Source: a virus
DNA: 30,031 nt
Strand: one strand, 5' to 3'
IMG/VR virus record: IMGVR_UViG_3300021335_000063
Location: 1-30,031 of that record
Positions 17,195-26,225 of the stretch are shown piece after piece; the first letter of the stretch is position 1, and every line of letters starts with the position of its first letter. The position numbers were made by a program, and so were the translations under genes. Under the pieces are notes generated by a model. It saw nothing but the letters and a program-made list of their open reading frames with translations, was not told the DNA's origin and did not search any database.

Positions 17195-17268
17195 GCTGGT
17201 TTAGCTCTCTGGTTGAAAGCAGCGAACTCATAATTCGCCTAAGGTGGGTTCGATCCCCACAACCAGCA
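17195..17268 (+). tRNA. tRNA-Met or tRNA-Ile2 (anticodon CAT)
   Basis: The acceptor is GCTGGTT/AACCAGC with discriminator A at 17268 and no encoded CCA. The D-stem has three pairs (GCT/AGC). Anticodon stem GCGAA/TTCGC carries loop CTCATAA, and T-stem GTGGG/CCCAC has loop TTCGATC. The CAT anticodon fits elongator Met, or Ile2 if lysidine-modified. It is not an initiator tRNA by its ordinary acceptor pairing and anticodon stem without G-C triplets. It begins four bases after tRNA-Ile. Confidence 0.88.
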
Positions 17269-17277
17269 CTACAATTT

Positions 17278-17362
17278 GGGAGCGTGGCGGAATCGGTAGA
17301 CGCACCTGACTTAAAATCAGTTGGGCATTGTGCCCGTGGGAGTTCAAGTCTCCCCGTTCCTA
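17278..17362 (+). tRNA. trnL: tRNA-Leu (anticodon TAA)
   Basis: This is an 85-base class II tRNA with a long variable arm (TTGGGCATTGTGCCCGT, itself a GGGC/GCCC hairpin). The acceptor is GGGAGCG/CGTTCCT, the anticodon loop is CTTAAAA (anticodon TAA, reading TTA) on a CTGA/TCAG core stem, the T-stem is GGGAG/CTCCC with loop TTCAAGT, and discriminator A is at 17362. CCA is not encoded. TTA is frequent in the fibre genes. Confidence 0.92.
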
Positions 17363-17365
17363 TAA

Positions 17366-17373
17366 AATAAATA
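17366..17373 (+). promoter_or_regulatory. putative late promoter (AATAAATA)
   Basis: AATAAATA begins four bases after tRNA-Leu and ends 17 bases before the ATG at 17391. It fits the NATAAATA late motif and could restart late transcription after the early-type island. The leader would be very short, which lowers confidence. Confidence 0.4.
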
Positions 17374-17390
17374 AGACAAAAGCATCCACT

Positions 17391-17696
17391 ATGTCTTATA
17401 AGATTGATACTGCATACTGCTGGTATTTGGACCACAGTATGATAGTGAAGATGTATTTCATTAATCAGGTTCCATTCACCTTTGATGAACTTCCTGATGG
17501 ACACTTGGAAGACAAAGAATTAGTAGCACTTGCAGATAAAGAAACATCCTTTGAACCAGAAGACTTGTACAAGAGTTCTTTCTATCTTATAGATGAGGAA
17601 GTGCATCCTTGTTTATTTCCTGTTGACTTAGAGAACCCAGAAGATATGCCAGATGATGAAGTCTATTACTATGACGAGGAGGATTTGATGGGATAA
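17391..17696 (+). CDS. hypothetical acidic protein
   Basis: This is a 101-aa protein from the ATG at 17391. The frame is open further upstream, but only through tRNA-Leu sequence, so I reject an earlier start. It is beta-prone at the start (YCWYLDHSMIVKMYFINQVP), then strongly acidic to the end (LPDGHLEDKELVALAD, ENPEDMPDDEVYYYDEEDLM). The acidic tail, with no basic patch, would suit a DNA mimic or an acidic chaperone, but nothing proves either. It stands alone between tRNA-Leu and the giant fibre gene, flanked on both sides by NATAAATA motifs. I do not recognise a family. Confidence 0.6.
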   Translation: MSYKIDTAYCWYLDHSMIVKMYFINQVPFTFDELPDGHLEDKELVALADKETSFEPEDLYKSSFYLIDEEVHPCLFPVDLENPEDMPDDEVYYYDEEDLMG

Positions 17697-17699
17697 ATA
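17692..17699 (+). promoter_or_regulatory. putative late promoter (GATAAATA)
   Basis: GATAAATA overlaps the stop codon of the preceding ORF and ends 32 bases before the ATG of the 1724-aa fibre. It matches NATAAATA and its distance leaves a normal leader, making it the best-placed late promoter in the window. Confidence 0.55.
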
Positions 17700-17731
17700 A
17701 AACATAGAAATGTCCCAGGAATCATAATAAG

Positions 17732-20700
17732 ATGCCACTTAACAAGCTTGATAACTTTATTAAGAATACAGAGGGTCGCATATTATATGTCAGTCCATCA
17801 GATTTAGACTCAACAGATAGTATCACAAACACTGGTAACTCACTTGCCAGACCCTTCAAGACTATTCAGAGAGCACTTCTTGAGGCTGCAAGATTCTCTT
17901 ATGTGAAGGGAAAGAATAATGATGAGACGGAGAAGACTACTATTCTCCTGATGCCTGGTGAGCATATTGTTGATAATAGACCTGGGTGGTCTATGATTGA
18001 TGATAATGGAACACCAAAAGTTATTAGACCAGATAGTGGAGCATCGGAAATAGTTCCAGCAGATTTCTACTTGTCATTAGAATCTAATTTTGATTTAACA
18101 CAATTTCAAAATCATCTCTATAGATTTAACAGTATCTATGGCGGTGCAATAGTTCCTAGAGGTGTTTCAATTGTTGGTCTTGATCTTAGAAAGACAAAGG
18201 TCAGACCAAAATATGTCCCAAACCCAACGGATGATACACCAACTTCTGCAATTTTTAGAATCACTGGTGCCTGTTATTTTTGGCAGTTCTCTCTCTTTGA
18301 TGCAGATGAACTCGGTATTGTTTATACCAAGAATGATAATTTCACAGTAACAAATCAAGCGGTTCCAACATTTTCACACCACAAATTAACTTGCTTTGAA
18401 TATGCTGATGGTGTAAATGAAGTATCAAATTATGGACTTTCAGATCTTGATATGTACTATGCGAAACTTTCAATCGCATATGGTACAGGATCTTCTAGAG
18501 ATATTGATGATAAATTCCCAATAGATCCAAATGGGTTTGCAGCACAAAGAGCAGAATATGAAATCGTTGGCGCATTTGCAAGCGATCCAGTTAAAATTAC
18601 TAGTATTCAAGCTGGATTTGGTGGAGTAGTAAGTAATAGAGTCACTGTAGTAACAGAAACCCCACACGGTCTTTCTGCAGGAACGCCAATTCGTATTAGT
18701 GGCGTCACTCCAGTTGATGGTGACACAAATTATAACGTATCAACAAAAGTAACTGAAGTTGATTTAGATAATCCAAATATATTCTATTTCAATCTTCTTT
18801 ATGCCCCATCGACGATGACAACTCCTGGTGTCATCTCTGGTAATGAATTTGTAACTGTAGAAACAGATACTGTATCTGGTGCTTCTCCTTATATCTTTAA
18901 CTGCTCCTTACGTTCTGTATGGGGTATGAACGGAATGCACGCCGATGGAAGCAAGGCAACTGGTTTCCGTTCAATGGTTGTTGCACAATTCACTGGTGTT
19001 TCACTCCAAAAAGATGACAGGGCATTTGTAAAATATGATGAATCAACAAGAGCATATAGTGACAATATTGCCATTACTCCTCAATATGGTGGAGCTTTAT
19101 CTGGTCAATCATCCTCTAGTGGAACAGTATATCATTTAGACTCAGAGGCAATTTACAGAAGTGGATGGGAAGGAACACACATTAAAGTATCTAATGATGC
19201 TTTTATTCAAATTGTTTCCGTTTTTGCGATTGGATTTAACAAGCACTTTGAAGCACTGAGTGGTGGTGACGCTTCTATTACAAACTCAAACTCCAACTTT
19301 GGACAAATATCATTGTCTGCTGATGGGTTTAAAAAAGAAGCATTTACAAAAGACGATAAAGCATTTATTACTCATATCATTCCACCAAGAGCGATTACTG
19401 GATCAGAAGCACAAATTGATTGGTTAACACTTGATATTGATAAAACAAAACTCGTAGGTGTTTCTACAAACTTATATCTTTCTGGTTTCGATACTGAGGA
19501 TAATGTTCCACCTTCTCTTACTCAAGGATATAGGATTGGTGCAAAAGTAAATGATAAATTATTCTTAAAGATTGGGTCTTTAGAATATTCTGCGGACATC
19601 TTTATGTCTGATGGTATCACGAGTTCTGTTAAAGAATATTCTGTAGGAACTCCATCCTCAAATATATTTACACTTTCTTCTGGAACACATAGATTAGAAA
19701 CTGCTGAAAAGGTAATTATTATTAGTGATGATGGCGATCTTCCAGAAAATTTGGAAGAAGGTGTTACTTATTATGCGATTGTTCCAAATAACACAACATT
19801 AAAGTTAGCAGCCTCAGAATCGGATGCTAGAAACGATAATCCAATTACAGTATATGGTGGAACAAATTTAACCATTCTCAGCAGAGTATCCGATAAAGAG
19901 TCTGGTGATGAGGGTCATCCAATACAATGGAGTTCAGCAAATAGTGGTTGGTATATTATAACAAATGCTAGTGACATTTATACCAATATTGCACCATTAA
20001 CTGGAACAAGTGAGGCAACATACATCAAGAGAGTAGAAGACACAAGAAGTCTTGATGAAAAGATTTATAAGGTAAGAGTAGTAATTCCAAAAGAGTTGGA
20101 GAACTCTAAGACTCCAGAAAGTGGATTTATTCTTCAGGAATCATCATCTACTGGTTATCGTGGACTTGATGATACAGATTTTAATAAGACCACAATTACT
20201 GCTGCAGATGATTATGATTACAACAGAAACCCAAGATTTATTAGTACCTGCTCATTTAGCAATCCAACCGCAACCATAAGGGCAGAACTTCCACACAACC
20301 TTAAGACTGGTGACAGTGTTATTATTCGTAACGTAACTGACGATCTTGTCAACACTGGTGTCGGAACATTTAACAAAGGATATAATGGAACATTTAATGT
20401 TACTGTTGTTGATGATATGACCTTCAGTTATAATACTGGAGGACAACTACCTGGAGGATTTACAAATAATACTGGCATTAGAACTGATGTATCTCCTAGA
20501 TTTGAAAGAAATGATTTGCAATCAAATCTCTATCTCTACAGAAATGAAGTAATTCAAGAGTATGAAGAAGGAAAGCGTGATGGTATTTACCACATTTATG
20601 TTGCAAATTCTGATAACACAGTTTCTTCGGAATTTACGTCATTAAAATATAGTCAGAACATTGTAGATCTCTATCCACAATTGGACAGAGATAATTATGA

Positions 20701-22906
20701 GGACAACCCCCCATCTGCAAGAAGTTATGCAAAAGTTTCACCTCTTGGAGAGGTTGTAACAAATGACCGCAAGAAGAGTATTACAAGAGAAACAGCGGAC
20801 AAATTAAGCACAGATTTTGGAATTGGACTTGCAATTTCTTCAGTTGCTGATGGTACAACAACAACACCTGATATTACATTTGATAGAAGACATGGATTAA
20901 ATGGTATTGTTTATGGAGAACTTGGAGTATCTGGTACAGGATATAGAACAGGAACTCACTTCAATGTTAGACTTTTAAATGGATCTGCCGTTGGAACATG
21001 GAATGGTGCAACTGCTACCGTAACTGTTAATGGAAGTGGTTCTGTTACTGGAGCAACAATTGCCGCATCTGGATCTGGATATAGTTCTGGAACTCTATAT
21101 TTCAGTAGTGAAGATATTGGTGGTGATGGTACAGCAACATTCATCTATACCAGTGCTGGAGTATCTGTGAATGTTGGTGATGTAGTTCAATTTACTGGTG
21201 CAGGAACAACATCCGATACTTATCATCGTATTACTGCTATTGGAACTCCTACTCAAGTTTCAGTTGCAAGAACAACTGGAGATCCAGTAATTACTTCTAA
21301 TCACTATGCACTTATAACTGGAAAATCATTAGCATTCACTGCAAGTGGAAACACTATTACTTCTGCCGGTCACGGATTAGTTTCTGGAAATAAGATTAGA
21401 ATTATTGATGGAAGTAATAATAATGTTGGCGATTTTATTGTCAATACTAGAGTTGATGTTAATACATTTACAGTTTCTAATCTTTCAGTTTCTTCTGGTT
21501 ATATTTTAAAACACGGTTATTCTTCGAATGCTGGATCTTCTGATAGATCTGCAGAAAATCTTGGTGCAAGAGCAATTTCTTTCTATGATGGGGAAACTTT
21601 AACTCTAAACTCCTCAATTACAAATACGACAACACAATTTGCAGTTACTGTTCCAAACTCTGGAGTTGGAACAATGACGAGATTCCCTCTCGGATCTTAT
21701 ATTCAGATTGATGAAGAGATTATGAGAGTTGCAAATAGCTCTTTGCAGGGTGTTGGCAACAATGAACTGGTTGTCATTCGTGGTGCTTTAGCTACAAGAC
21801 AAGTCGCACACGATAGTGGTTCTACAATTAAGAAAATAAAACCAAGATCCATTGAATTCCGCAGACCATCAATCATTCGTGCTTCTGGTCACACATTTGA
21901 ATATCTTGGTTATGGTCCAGGAAACTATTCTACTGGTTTACCACAAGTCCAGATTAGATCGTTGACAGAACGAGAGGAATTCTTAGTTCAATCCCAAGAA
22001 AGATCTGCTGGTATTGTTGTCTATACTGGTATGAACAACCGTGGTGATTTCTACATTGGAAACCAGAAGAAATCATCTGCTACTGGTGAGGAAGCAACAT
22101 TTGATACGCCAATTCCAAGTATAACTGGAGAAGATTCTGCTAGATTGAGTGGTGTATTTGATGAGATTACCGTTAAGGAGAGAATAGTTGTAGAAGGTGG
22201 AGAATCAAATAGAATCCTATCGCAATTTGATGGTCCAGTAACGTTTAATAAATCTGTTAGATTTACTGATACTAATAAAATTACTAATGAGACAGACTCT
22301 ACTAGTACATCATCTGGAGCACTTGTAGTTTCTGGTGGTGTTGGAATAGCAAAGACTCTCAATGTTGGTGGAGACCTTAATGTTGATGGAGACATCAATG
22401 TTGATGGAGATCTTATTATTGCATCCACATCAACTCTTGTTTCTTCTGCTGGTAGTTTTGGTAATATACAACTAGCAGTAACAGATGACAATACTATTGA
22501 TACATTATCTGGTGATCTCAAACTCTCAACAGTCGCAGGAAATATAGTTGCGATTCAGAGAAATACCACTATCACCGGTATTCTGAGTGTAACCGATGAC
22601 ATCACCGCATTCTGGTCTTCTGACGAAAGACTGAAAGACAACATTACACCTATTGATGATCCTCTTGCGAAGGTTCTCTCAATCAGTGGTAATACATTTG
22701 ATTGGAACGAAAAGTCTAATAAGTCTGGGCACGATGTTGGTCTGATTGCACAAGAGATTGAGAAAGTATTGCCAGAGGCAGTTACAACAAGGGATAATGG
22801 ATATCTTGCGGTTGACTATCATAAGGTCGTTCCACTTCTTGTAGAGGCAATTAAAGACCTTTCAGATAAGGTGGAAGCATTGGAGCAAAAACTATCTGAT
22901 AAATAA
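17732..22906 (+). CDS. giant tail fibre/spike protein with C-terminal S74 self-cleaving chaperone
   Basis: This 1724-aa protein opens with a beta-helix start (ILYVSPSDLDSTDSITNTGN, LARPFKTIQRALLEAARF, TTILLMPGEHIVDNRP), like the pectate-lyase-type segment of the 961-aa protein. The middle has several (H)G/NL-xx-G modules (TPHGLSAGTPIRISGV, LPHNLKTGDSVIIRNV, AGHGLVSGNKIRII) and GTGY/GSGY modules. Residues ~1525-1575 have GALVVSGGVGIAKTLNVGG and VDGD repeats. The end is a peptidase S74 intramolecular chaperone: SSDERLKDNI, VGLIAQEIEKVLPEAV, DYHKVVPLLVEAIKDL and a final coiled coil. By comparison with endosialidase, S1630 and K1635 form the cleavage dyad, which would release residues 1630-1724 after trimer folding. 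A fibre or spike role is strongly supported. The receptor is unknown. Confidence 0.85.
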   Translation: MPLNKLDNFIKNTEGRILYVSPSDLDSTDSITNTGNSLARPFKTIQRALLEAARFSYVKGKNNDETEKTTILLMPGEHIVDNRPGWSMIDDNGTPKVIRPDSGASEIVPADFYLSLESNFDLTQFQNHLYRFNSIYGGAIVPRGVSIVGLDLRKTKVRPKYVPNPTDDTPTSAIFRITGACYFWQFSLFDADELGIVYTKNDNFTVTNQAVPTFSHHKLTCFEYADGVNEVSNYGLSDLDMYYAKLSIAYGTGSSRDIDDKFPIDPNGFAAQRAEYEIVGAFASDPVKITSIQAGFGGVVSNRVTVVTETPHGLSAGTPIRISGVTPVDGDTNYNVSTKVTEVDLDNPNIFYFNLLYAPSTMTTPGVISGNEFVTVETDTVSGASPYIFNCSLRSVWGMNGMHADGSKATGFRSMVVAQFTGVSLQKDDRAFVKYDESTRAYSDNIAITPQYGGALSGQSSSSGTVYHLDSEAIYRSGWEGTHIKVSNDAFIQIVSVFAIGFNKHFEALSGGDASITNSNSNFGQISLSADGFKKEAFTKDDKAFITHIIPPRAITGSEAQIDWLTLDIDKTKLVGVSTNLYLSGFDTEDNVPPSLTQGYRIGAKVNDKLFLKIGSLEYSADIFMSDGITSSVKEYSVGTPSSNIFTLSSGTHRLETAEKVIIISDDGDLPENLEEGVTYYAIVPNNTTLKLAASESDARNDNPITVYGGTNLTILSRVSDKESGDEGHPIQWSSANSGWYIITNASDIYTNIAPLTGTSEATYIKRVEDTRSLDEKIYKVRVVIPKELENSKTPESGFILQESSSTGYRGLDDTDFNKTTITAADDYDYNRNPRFISTCSFSNPTATIRAELPHNLKTGDSVIIRNVTDDLVNTGVGTFNKGYNGTFNVTVVDDMTFSYNTGGQLPGGFTNNTGIRTDVSPRFERNDLQSNLYLYRNEVIQEYEEGKRDGIYHIYVANSDNTVSSEFTSLKYSQNIVDLYPQLDRDNYEDNPPSARSYAKVSPLGEVVTNDRKKSITRETADKLSTDFGIGLAISSVADGTTTTPDITFDRRHGLNGIVYGELGVSGTGYRTGTHFNVRLLNGSAVGTWNGATATVTVNGSGSVTGATIAASGSGYSSGTLYFSSEDIGGDGTATFIYTSAGVSVNVGDVVQFTGAGTTSDTYHRITAIGTPTQVSVARTTGDPVITSNHYALITGKSLAFTASGNTITSAGHGLVSGNKIRIIDGSNNNVGDFIVNTRVDVNTFTVSNLSVSSGYILKHGYSSNAGSSDRSAENLGARAISFYDGETLTLNSSITNTTTQFAVTVPNSGVGTMTRFPLGSYIQIDEEIMRVANSSLQGVGNNELVVIRGALATRQVAHDSGSTIKKIKPRSIEFRRPSIIRASGHTFEYLGYGPGNYSTGLPQVQIRSLTEREEFLVQSQERSAGIVVYTGMNNRGDFYIGNQKKSSATGEEATFDTPIPSITGEDSARLSGVFDEITVKERIVVEGGESNRILSQFDGPVTFNKSVRFTDTNKITNETDSTSTSSGALVVSGGVGIAKTLNVGGDLNVDGDINVDGDLIIASTSTLVSSAGSFGNIQLAVTDDNTIDTLSGDLKLSTVAGNIVAIQRNTTITGILSVTDDITAFWSSDERLKDNITPIDDPLAKVLSISGNTFDWNEKSNKSGHDVGLIAQEIEKVLPEAVTTRDNGYLAVDYHKVVPLLVEAIKDLSDKVEALEQKLSDK

Positions 22907-22920
22907 CTAAAAAGACTATA

Positions 22921-24516
22921 ATGGCAAATATTCGTAAGTCATTTAATTTCAGAACTGGTCTTCAGGTTGATAATGACAACTTTGTAGTAAATGCAAATGG
23001 TCTTGTGGGAATTGGAACTTCCATCCCACAAGGTTATTTGTTAAATGTTCATGGAGATACTAGAGTTACTGGATTGGTAACCACTGGCGAATTATATGCA
23101 GGTATTGGAACCGTAGGAGTTCTGAGTGCAACAAGTGCCGATGTTTCTGGTATTCTTACCGTAGGACAATTTAAGGTAGGAAGTTCTGAAATAGTTGATA
23201 ATTTAATTGGATATGCTCGCACAACATTTATTACTGATAATGCTGGCGTAGGATTTCACACCACATCAAAACTTGGTATCAATACAACAACAAGCCCTGG
23301 TGTATCTGATTCCAATTTTAATGTTTATGGTGATGTATCAATAAAGGATAACCTTACAGTTACTGAAGGTGATTTAATTTTGACGAGTGGAGATATTAAC
23401 GCTTCGTCTGGAATTATAACCGCATCAAGTTTTGATGGTAATCTAAACGCTACAGATTTAACATCTGGTACTGTTAATAATTCTAGACTTCCTGCAACAA
23501 TATCAGTTACTAATGTAAATGCAGCATTTACTGGTAATTTAACTGGAACAGCAACAACGGCATCATCGTTAACTGGAAGTCCCAGTATTACTGTTACTGA
23601 TATATCAGCATCCGATATATCGGCATCTAATGTATCTTCTGGTGTTATTACTGCAACCACAGAGTTGAATGTAGGGTCTGATGGCACTGCACTAACAGCA
23701 TTATCAACTGGAAGACTTGGTATCGGTACAGCACTTCCAACATCAGAAATTCAGGTCAGAAAAGCATCTGGTTCTCTTGTAGAGGTTGTTTCTGATAGTG
23801 GAGAGGCAAGAATTAGTATTGGAAATTCTGTCGGTGTTGGAAATAGTTCAGCCCTTTTAAGATTTGGTAATAGCAGTAATGATTTTGATATCATCAACTA
23901 TGATATTGGTGATATCAGAAATATTTTGGGATCTTCAACAAATCCAAGTACAGGAAGTTTTAAGTGGATTGATGGTGATGTAAATGCAGAGAGAATGACT
24001 CTCACTTATGATGGAAATCTTGGAATTAATGAGACAAGTCCATCCCAAAAATTACACGTTGGTGGTGGAGCAACAGTCGATGGTGCAGCATATATTCAGA
24101 ACGACTTAACTGTTGGTGGAATTATTTACGGTGATATTGATTATCCACCAGTAATTAACTCAGTTAATCTTAATACTATCAGTGGAGTTACTACTTTATC
24201 GTCGTTAGAAGTAACGCAAACGGTTAATTTTGATACAGCATCTACTGTTTCATTGGGAAATACTGTTGCTATTGGTACAGATATTACGAGTGCATCTTAT
24301 GCTCTTAGAGTTGATAATGGATTGACTGCTGACGCTATAAATTCTGATGATACCATTGATGCTACTGGAACAATAACTGGAAATATTGTTAGAGCATCTG
24401 CTGGATTTTTGAGTAACATATCAGGATCACCAATCCAAATTGATTATCAATCTGGTCCAGACAGAATAGTATTTACAGTAAATGGTATAGGTTCAACTTC
24501 TCTTCTTTTAAGTTAA
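22921..24516 (+). CDS. tail fibre/baseplate structural protein
   Basis: This 531-aa protein opens with ANIRKSFNFRTGLQVDNDNF, VVNANGLVGIGTSIPQG, a start typical of phage fibres that attach through a conserved N-terminus. The VGIGT/LGIGT/LGINETSP module occurs at three places (residues ~30, ~270 and ~365), each followed by a short beta repeat such as KLHVGGGATVDG. Residues ~215-245 have a Ser/Ile-rich ladder (TDISASDISASNVSSG). There is no S74 or collar domain, so the C-terminus (QIDYQSGPDRIVFTVNGIGS) probably ends in a simple beta fold or meets the adhesin encoded next. It starts 14 bases after the S74 fibre and ends one base before the next ATG. Confidence 0.7.
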   Translation: MANIRKSFNFRTGLQVDNDNFVVNANGLVGIGTSIPQGYLLNVHGDTRVTGLVTTGELYAGIGTVGVLSATSADVSGILTVGQFKVGSSEIVDNLIGYARTTFITDNAGVGFHTTSKLGINTTTSPGVSDSNFNVYGDVSIKDNLTVTEGDLILTSGDINASSGIITASSFDGNLNATDLTSGTVNNSRLPATISVTNVNAAFTGNLTGTATTASSLTGSPSITVTDISASDISASNVSSGVITATTELNVGSDGTALTALSTGRLGIGTALPTSEIQVRKASGSLVEVVSDSGEARISIGNSVGVGNSSALLRFGNSSNDFDIINYDIGDIRNILGSSTNPSTGSFKWIDGDVNAERMTLTYDGNLGINETSPSQKLHVGGGATVDGAAYIQNDLTVGGIIYGDIDYPPVINSVNLNTISGVTTLSSLEVTQTVNFDTASTVSLGNTVAIGTDITSASYALRVDNGLTADAINSDDTIDATGTITGNIVRASAGFLSNISGSPIQIDYQSGPDRIVFTVNGIGSTSLLLS

Positions 24517-24517
24517 T

Positions 24518-25747
24518 ATGGCACTTACAGTTTCTACGGTTCCAGCAACACCATTTTTTGCTTCTGGATCAATATCTTTTAGTGAGTTAAGAACTAACTT
24601 TAAGGAACTTGCGTCTGGAACGATTAGTGCATCGGAATTATTAAGAAACACTGATTTAACTAATGATGATCCAATAGTTCCTGATGCTGTAGAAAATGAA
24701 TCTATATCAGATTCATCTAATCTTAGTTTATCACAGTTTAGAAATACTATCAAATCATATCAAGTAGATCAAGGATCTGGAGATACTGATTTAAATCTGG
24801 ATATTTCTAATTCTAGTTTATGGAATGGAAATCTTGAAAAATCAATAAGAAAAGTAGTAAATCTTGCAGGAACATGTGGATCTACAAATTCATCTGCCGC
24901 AGCAATCGTTAATGCAGCAGCAGCAAATCTTTTCTTACAAATTAGTGGAAATATTTTAGGAAAAGGTGGATCTTCTAACGGAGGAAATGGTGGAAATGCT
25001 ATTTCTATTAATAACACATCATCAACTGGAAAGGTTTATATAAAAACCATTGGATCTGCCCAGGTTTATGCTGGAGGTGGTGGAGGAGCAGGTGGTGGAA
25101 AAGGTGGTAAGGGTGGAAATGGACAGTATCTAGTAAGTGGATCTAATAATGTCTTTAAAGGAAATTCTGGAGTTAGATATAGTAGTGGACAATATTTTCA
25201 ATTATGTCAAAATGCTTGTTCTATATCTTTTGGTTCTGGTGCATATTGTTCAGTAGGATGTTATTTAATACCAGGTCAGGGTGGTTGCGGATGCCCTTGT
25301 TGGACTATCGAAGCATCAGGGTATGGTGAATGTAATTGTTGCTATAAAAATGAATCTTACTCATATTATGTTGCAACTACTGGAGGTGCTGGTGGTGCAG
25401 CAACTACTGGAGGATTGGGTCAAGGATATGGTCAGAATAAAACAAATTCCAACCCTGCAACTAATCCAGGAGCAGCTGGAGGAACTAATGCAGGAACTGG
25501 TGGAAACAGTGGAACTGCTGGAAATGGTGGTAACTGGGGACAGTCGGGAACAAGTGGAACTGCTGGAAGTCCAGGATCTAATGGTAAAAGGGGTACTGAT
25601 GGAAATGTTACAACTGCTCCAGACTTTGGCGAAACCGATGGTCCAACTACTGGTGGTGAACCAGGACTTCCTGGTGCAGCAGTTGTGGGAACTGGATATG
25701 AAATTGACATAGAAGGAGTAGATTCCGCATATATTGGAAGCAAGTAA
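24518..25747 (+). CDS. glycine- and cysteine-rich tail adhesin candidate
   Basis: This is a 409-aa protein. Residues 1-80 look like a fibre-binding start (ISFSELRTNFKELASGTISA, SELLRNTDLT). Residues ~95-150 form an Ala-rich segment. Two glycine-rich blocks follow (residues ~155-210, for example GGGGGAGGGKGGKGGNG, and ~288-370, for example GGTNAGTGGNSGTAGNGG). They flank a block at residues 230-275 with ten cysteines (CQNAC, YCSVGC, GGCGCPC, GECNCC). The C-terminus (PGLPGAAVVGTGYEIDIE) closes the second block. Polyglycine sandwiches of this style are known from gp38-type tip adhesins of T-even phages. The Cys-rich insert between them is unusual and could form a metal- or disulphide-stabilised receptor-binding tip. 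The role is inferred from composition and position. Confidence 0.6.
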   Translation: MALTVSTVPATPFFASGSISFSELRTNFKELASGTISASELLRNTDLTNDDPIVPDAVENESISDSSNLSLSQFRNTIKSYQVDQGSGDTDLNLDISNSSLWNGNLEKSIRKVVNLAGTCGSTNSSAAAIVNAAAANLFLQISGNILGKGGSSNGGNGGNAISINNTSSTGKVYIKTIGSAQVYAGGGGGAGGGKGGKGGNGQYLVSGSNNVFKGNSGVRYSSGQYFQLCQNACSISFGSGAYCSVGCYLIPGQGGCGCPCWTIEASGYGECNCCYKNESYSYYVATTGGAGGAATTGGLGQGYGQNKTNSNPATNPGAAGGTNAGTGGNSGTAGNGGNWGQSGTSGTAGSPGSNGKRGTDGNVTTAPDFGETDGPTTGGEPGLPGAAVVGTGYEIDIEGVDSAYIGSK

Positions 25748-25778
25748 TTGTTATACATAAAATAGTTGATTAGTTATT

Positions 25779-26222
25779 ATGGAAAACGAGTATCCATCTA
25801 TTCCAGAACAAGGAAAAAATCTAGGTAAATTTGCATTTGAAATTGTAAAGAGAGCACTTGCAAATGGTGGTGCATCTTTAATAGTTTCTGAAGAAGTACA
25901 ACGAGAAAGAATTGAGATTTGTAAAAAATGTCCAAGATATGATGATCTACAACACAGATGCAAAGAATGTGGATGTCATGTTGGTGCTAAAGTTAGATTT
26001 GCTTTAGATTCGTGTCCTCTAAACAAATGGAAAGAATCTGATAGAGATTGGATGGGTGAAGAATATGAACATATATTGAAAAATCTTGATAAAGAAGTTC
26101 CTAAAGATATTCCTACAGAACCTATATTCCCAGAACCTCAAGAGATAGGGCACAGATATGAATGGAATTACAAACAATGGGAATGGAATGGTTCTGAATG
26201 GGTTCGCTTGACAGACTCATAA
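25779..26222 (+). CDS. small zinc-binding protein of unknown function
   Basis: This 147-aa protein carries six cysteines spaced C48-x2-C51, C61-x2-C64-x-C66 and C79 (ICKKCPRYDD, HRCKECGCHVGAKVRF, DSCPLNKW), a clear zinc-ribbon or zinc-knuckle pattern. The N-terminal 45 residues form a helix with a basic/hydrophobic face (LGKFAFEIVKRALANGG). The C-terminus is aromatic and Trp-rich (YEWNYKQWEWNGSEWVRL). It follows the adhesin by 31 bases and closes the late structural cluster. It could help fold or load the Cys-rich adhesin encoded upstream, since both are Cys-rich neighbours, but that is speculation. A degenerate late motif (CATAAAATA) lies in the gap before it. Confidence 0.65.
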   Translation: MENEYPSIPEQGKNLGKFAFEIVKRALANGGASLIVSEEVQRERIEICKKCPRYDDLQHRCKECGCHVGAKVRFALDSCPLNKWKESDRDWMGEEYEHILKNLDKEVPKDIPTEPIFPEPQEIGHRYEWNYKQWEWNGSEWVRLTDS

Positions 26223-26225
26223 AAT

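Noticed and set aside
17119-17362. tRNA genes as a phage integration (att) site
   Set aside because: No integrase, no partial tRNA copy and no direct repeat were seen. T4-like phages are lytic, so the tRNAs are better read as translation helpers.
25281-25712. A 143-codon frame overlapping the adhesin in another frame
   Set aside because: It arises from the glycine-rich repeats read out of frame (low-complexity Leu/Val/Glu/Gln). The main frame has organised blocks and a proper start.
24518-25747. Diversity-generating retroelement target in the adhesin
   Set aside because: No reverse transcriptase or template repeat is visible in the window. A distant element elsewhere in the genome cannot be excluded.
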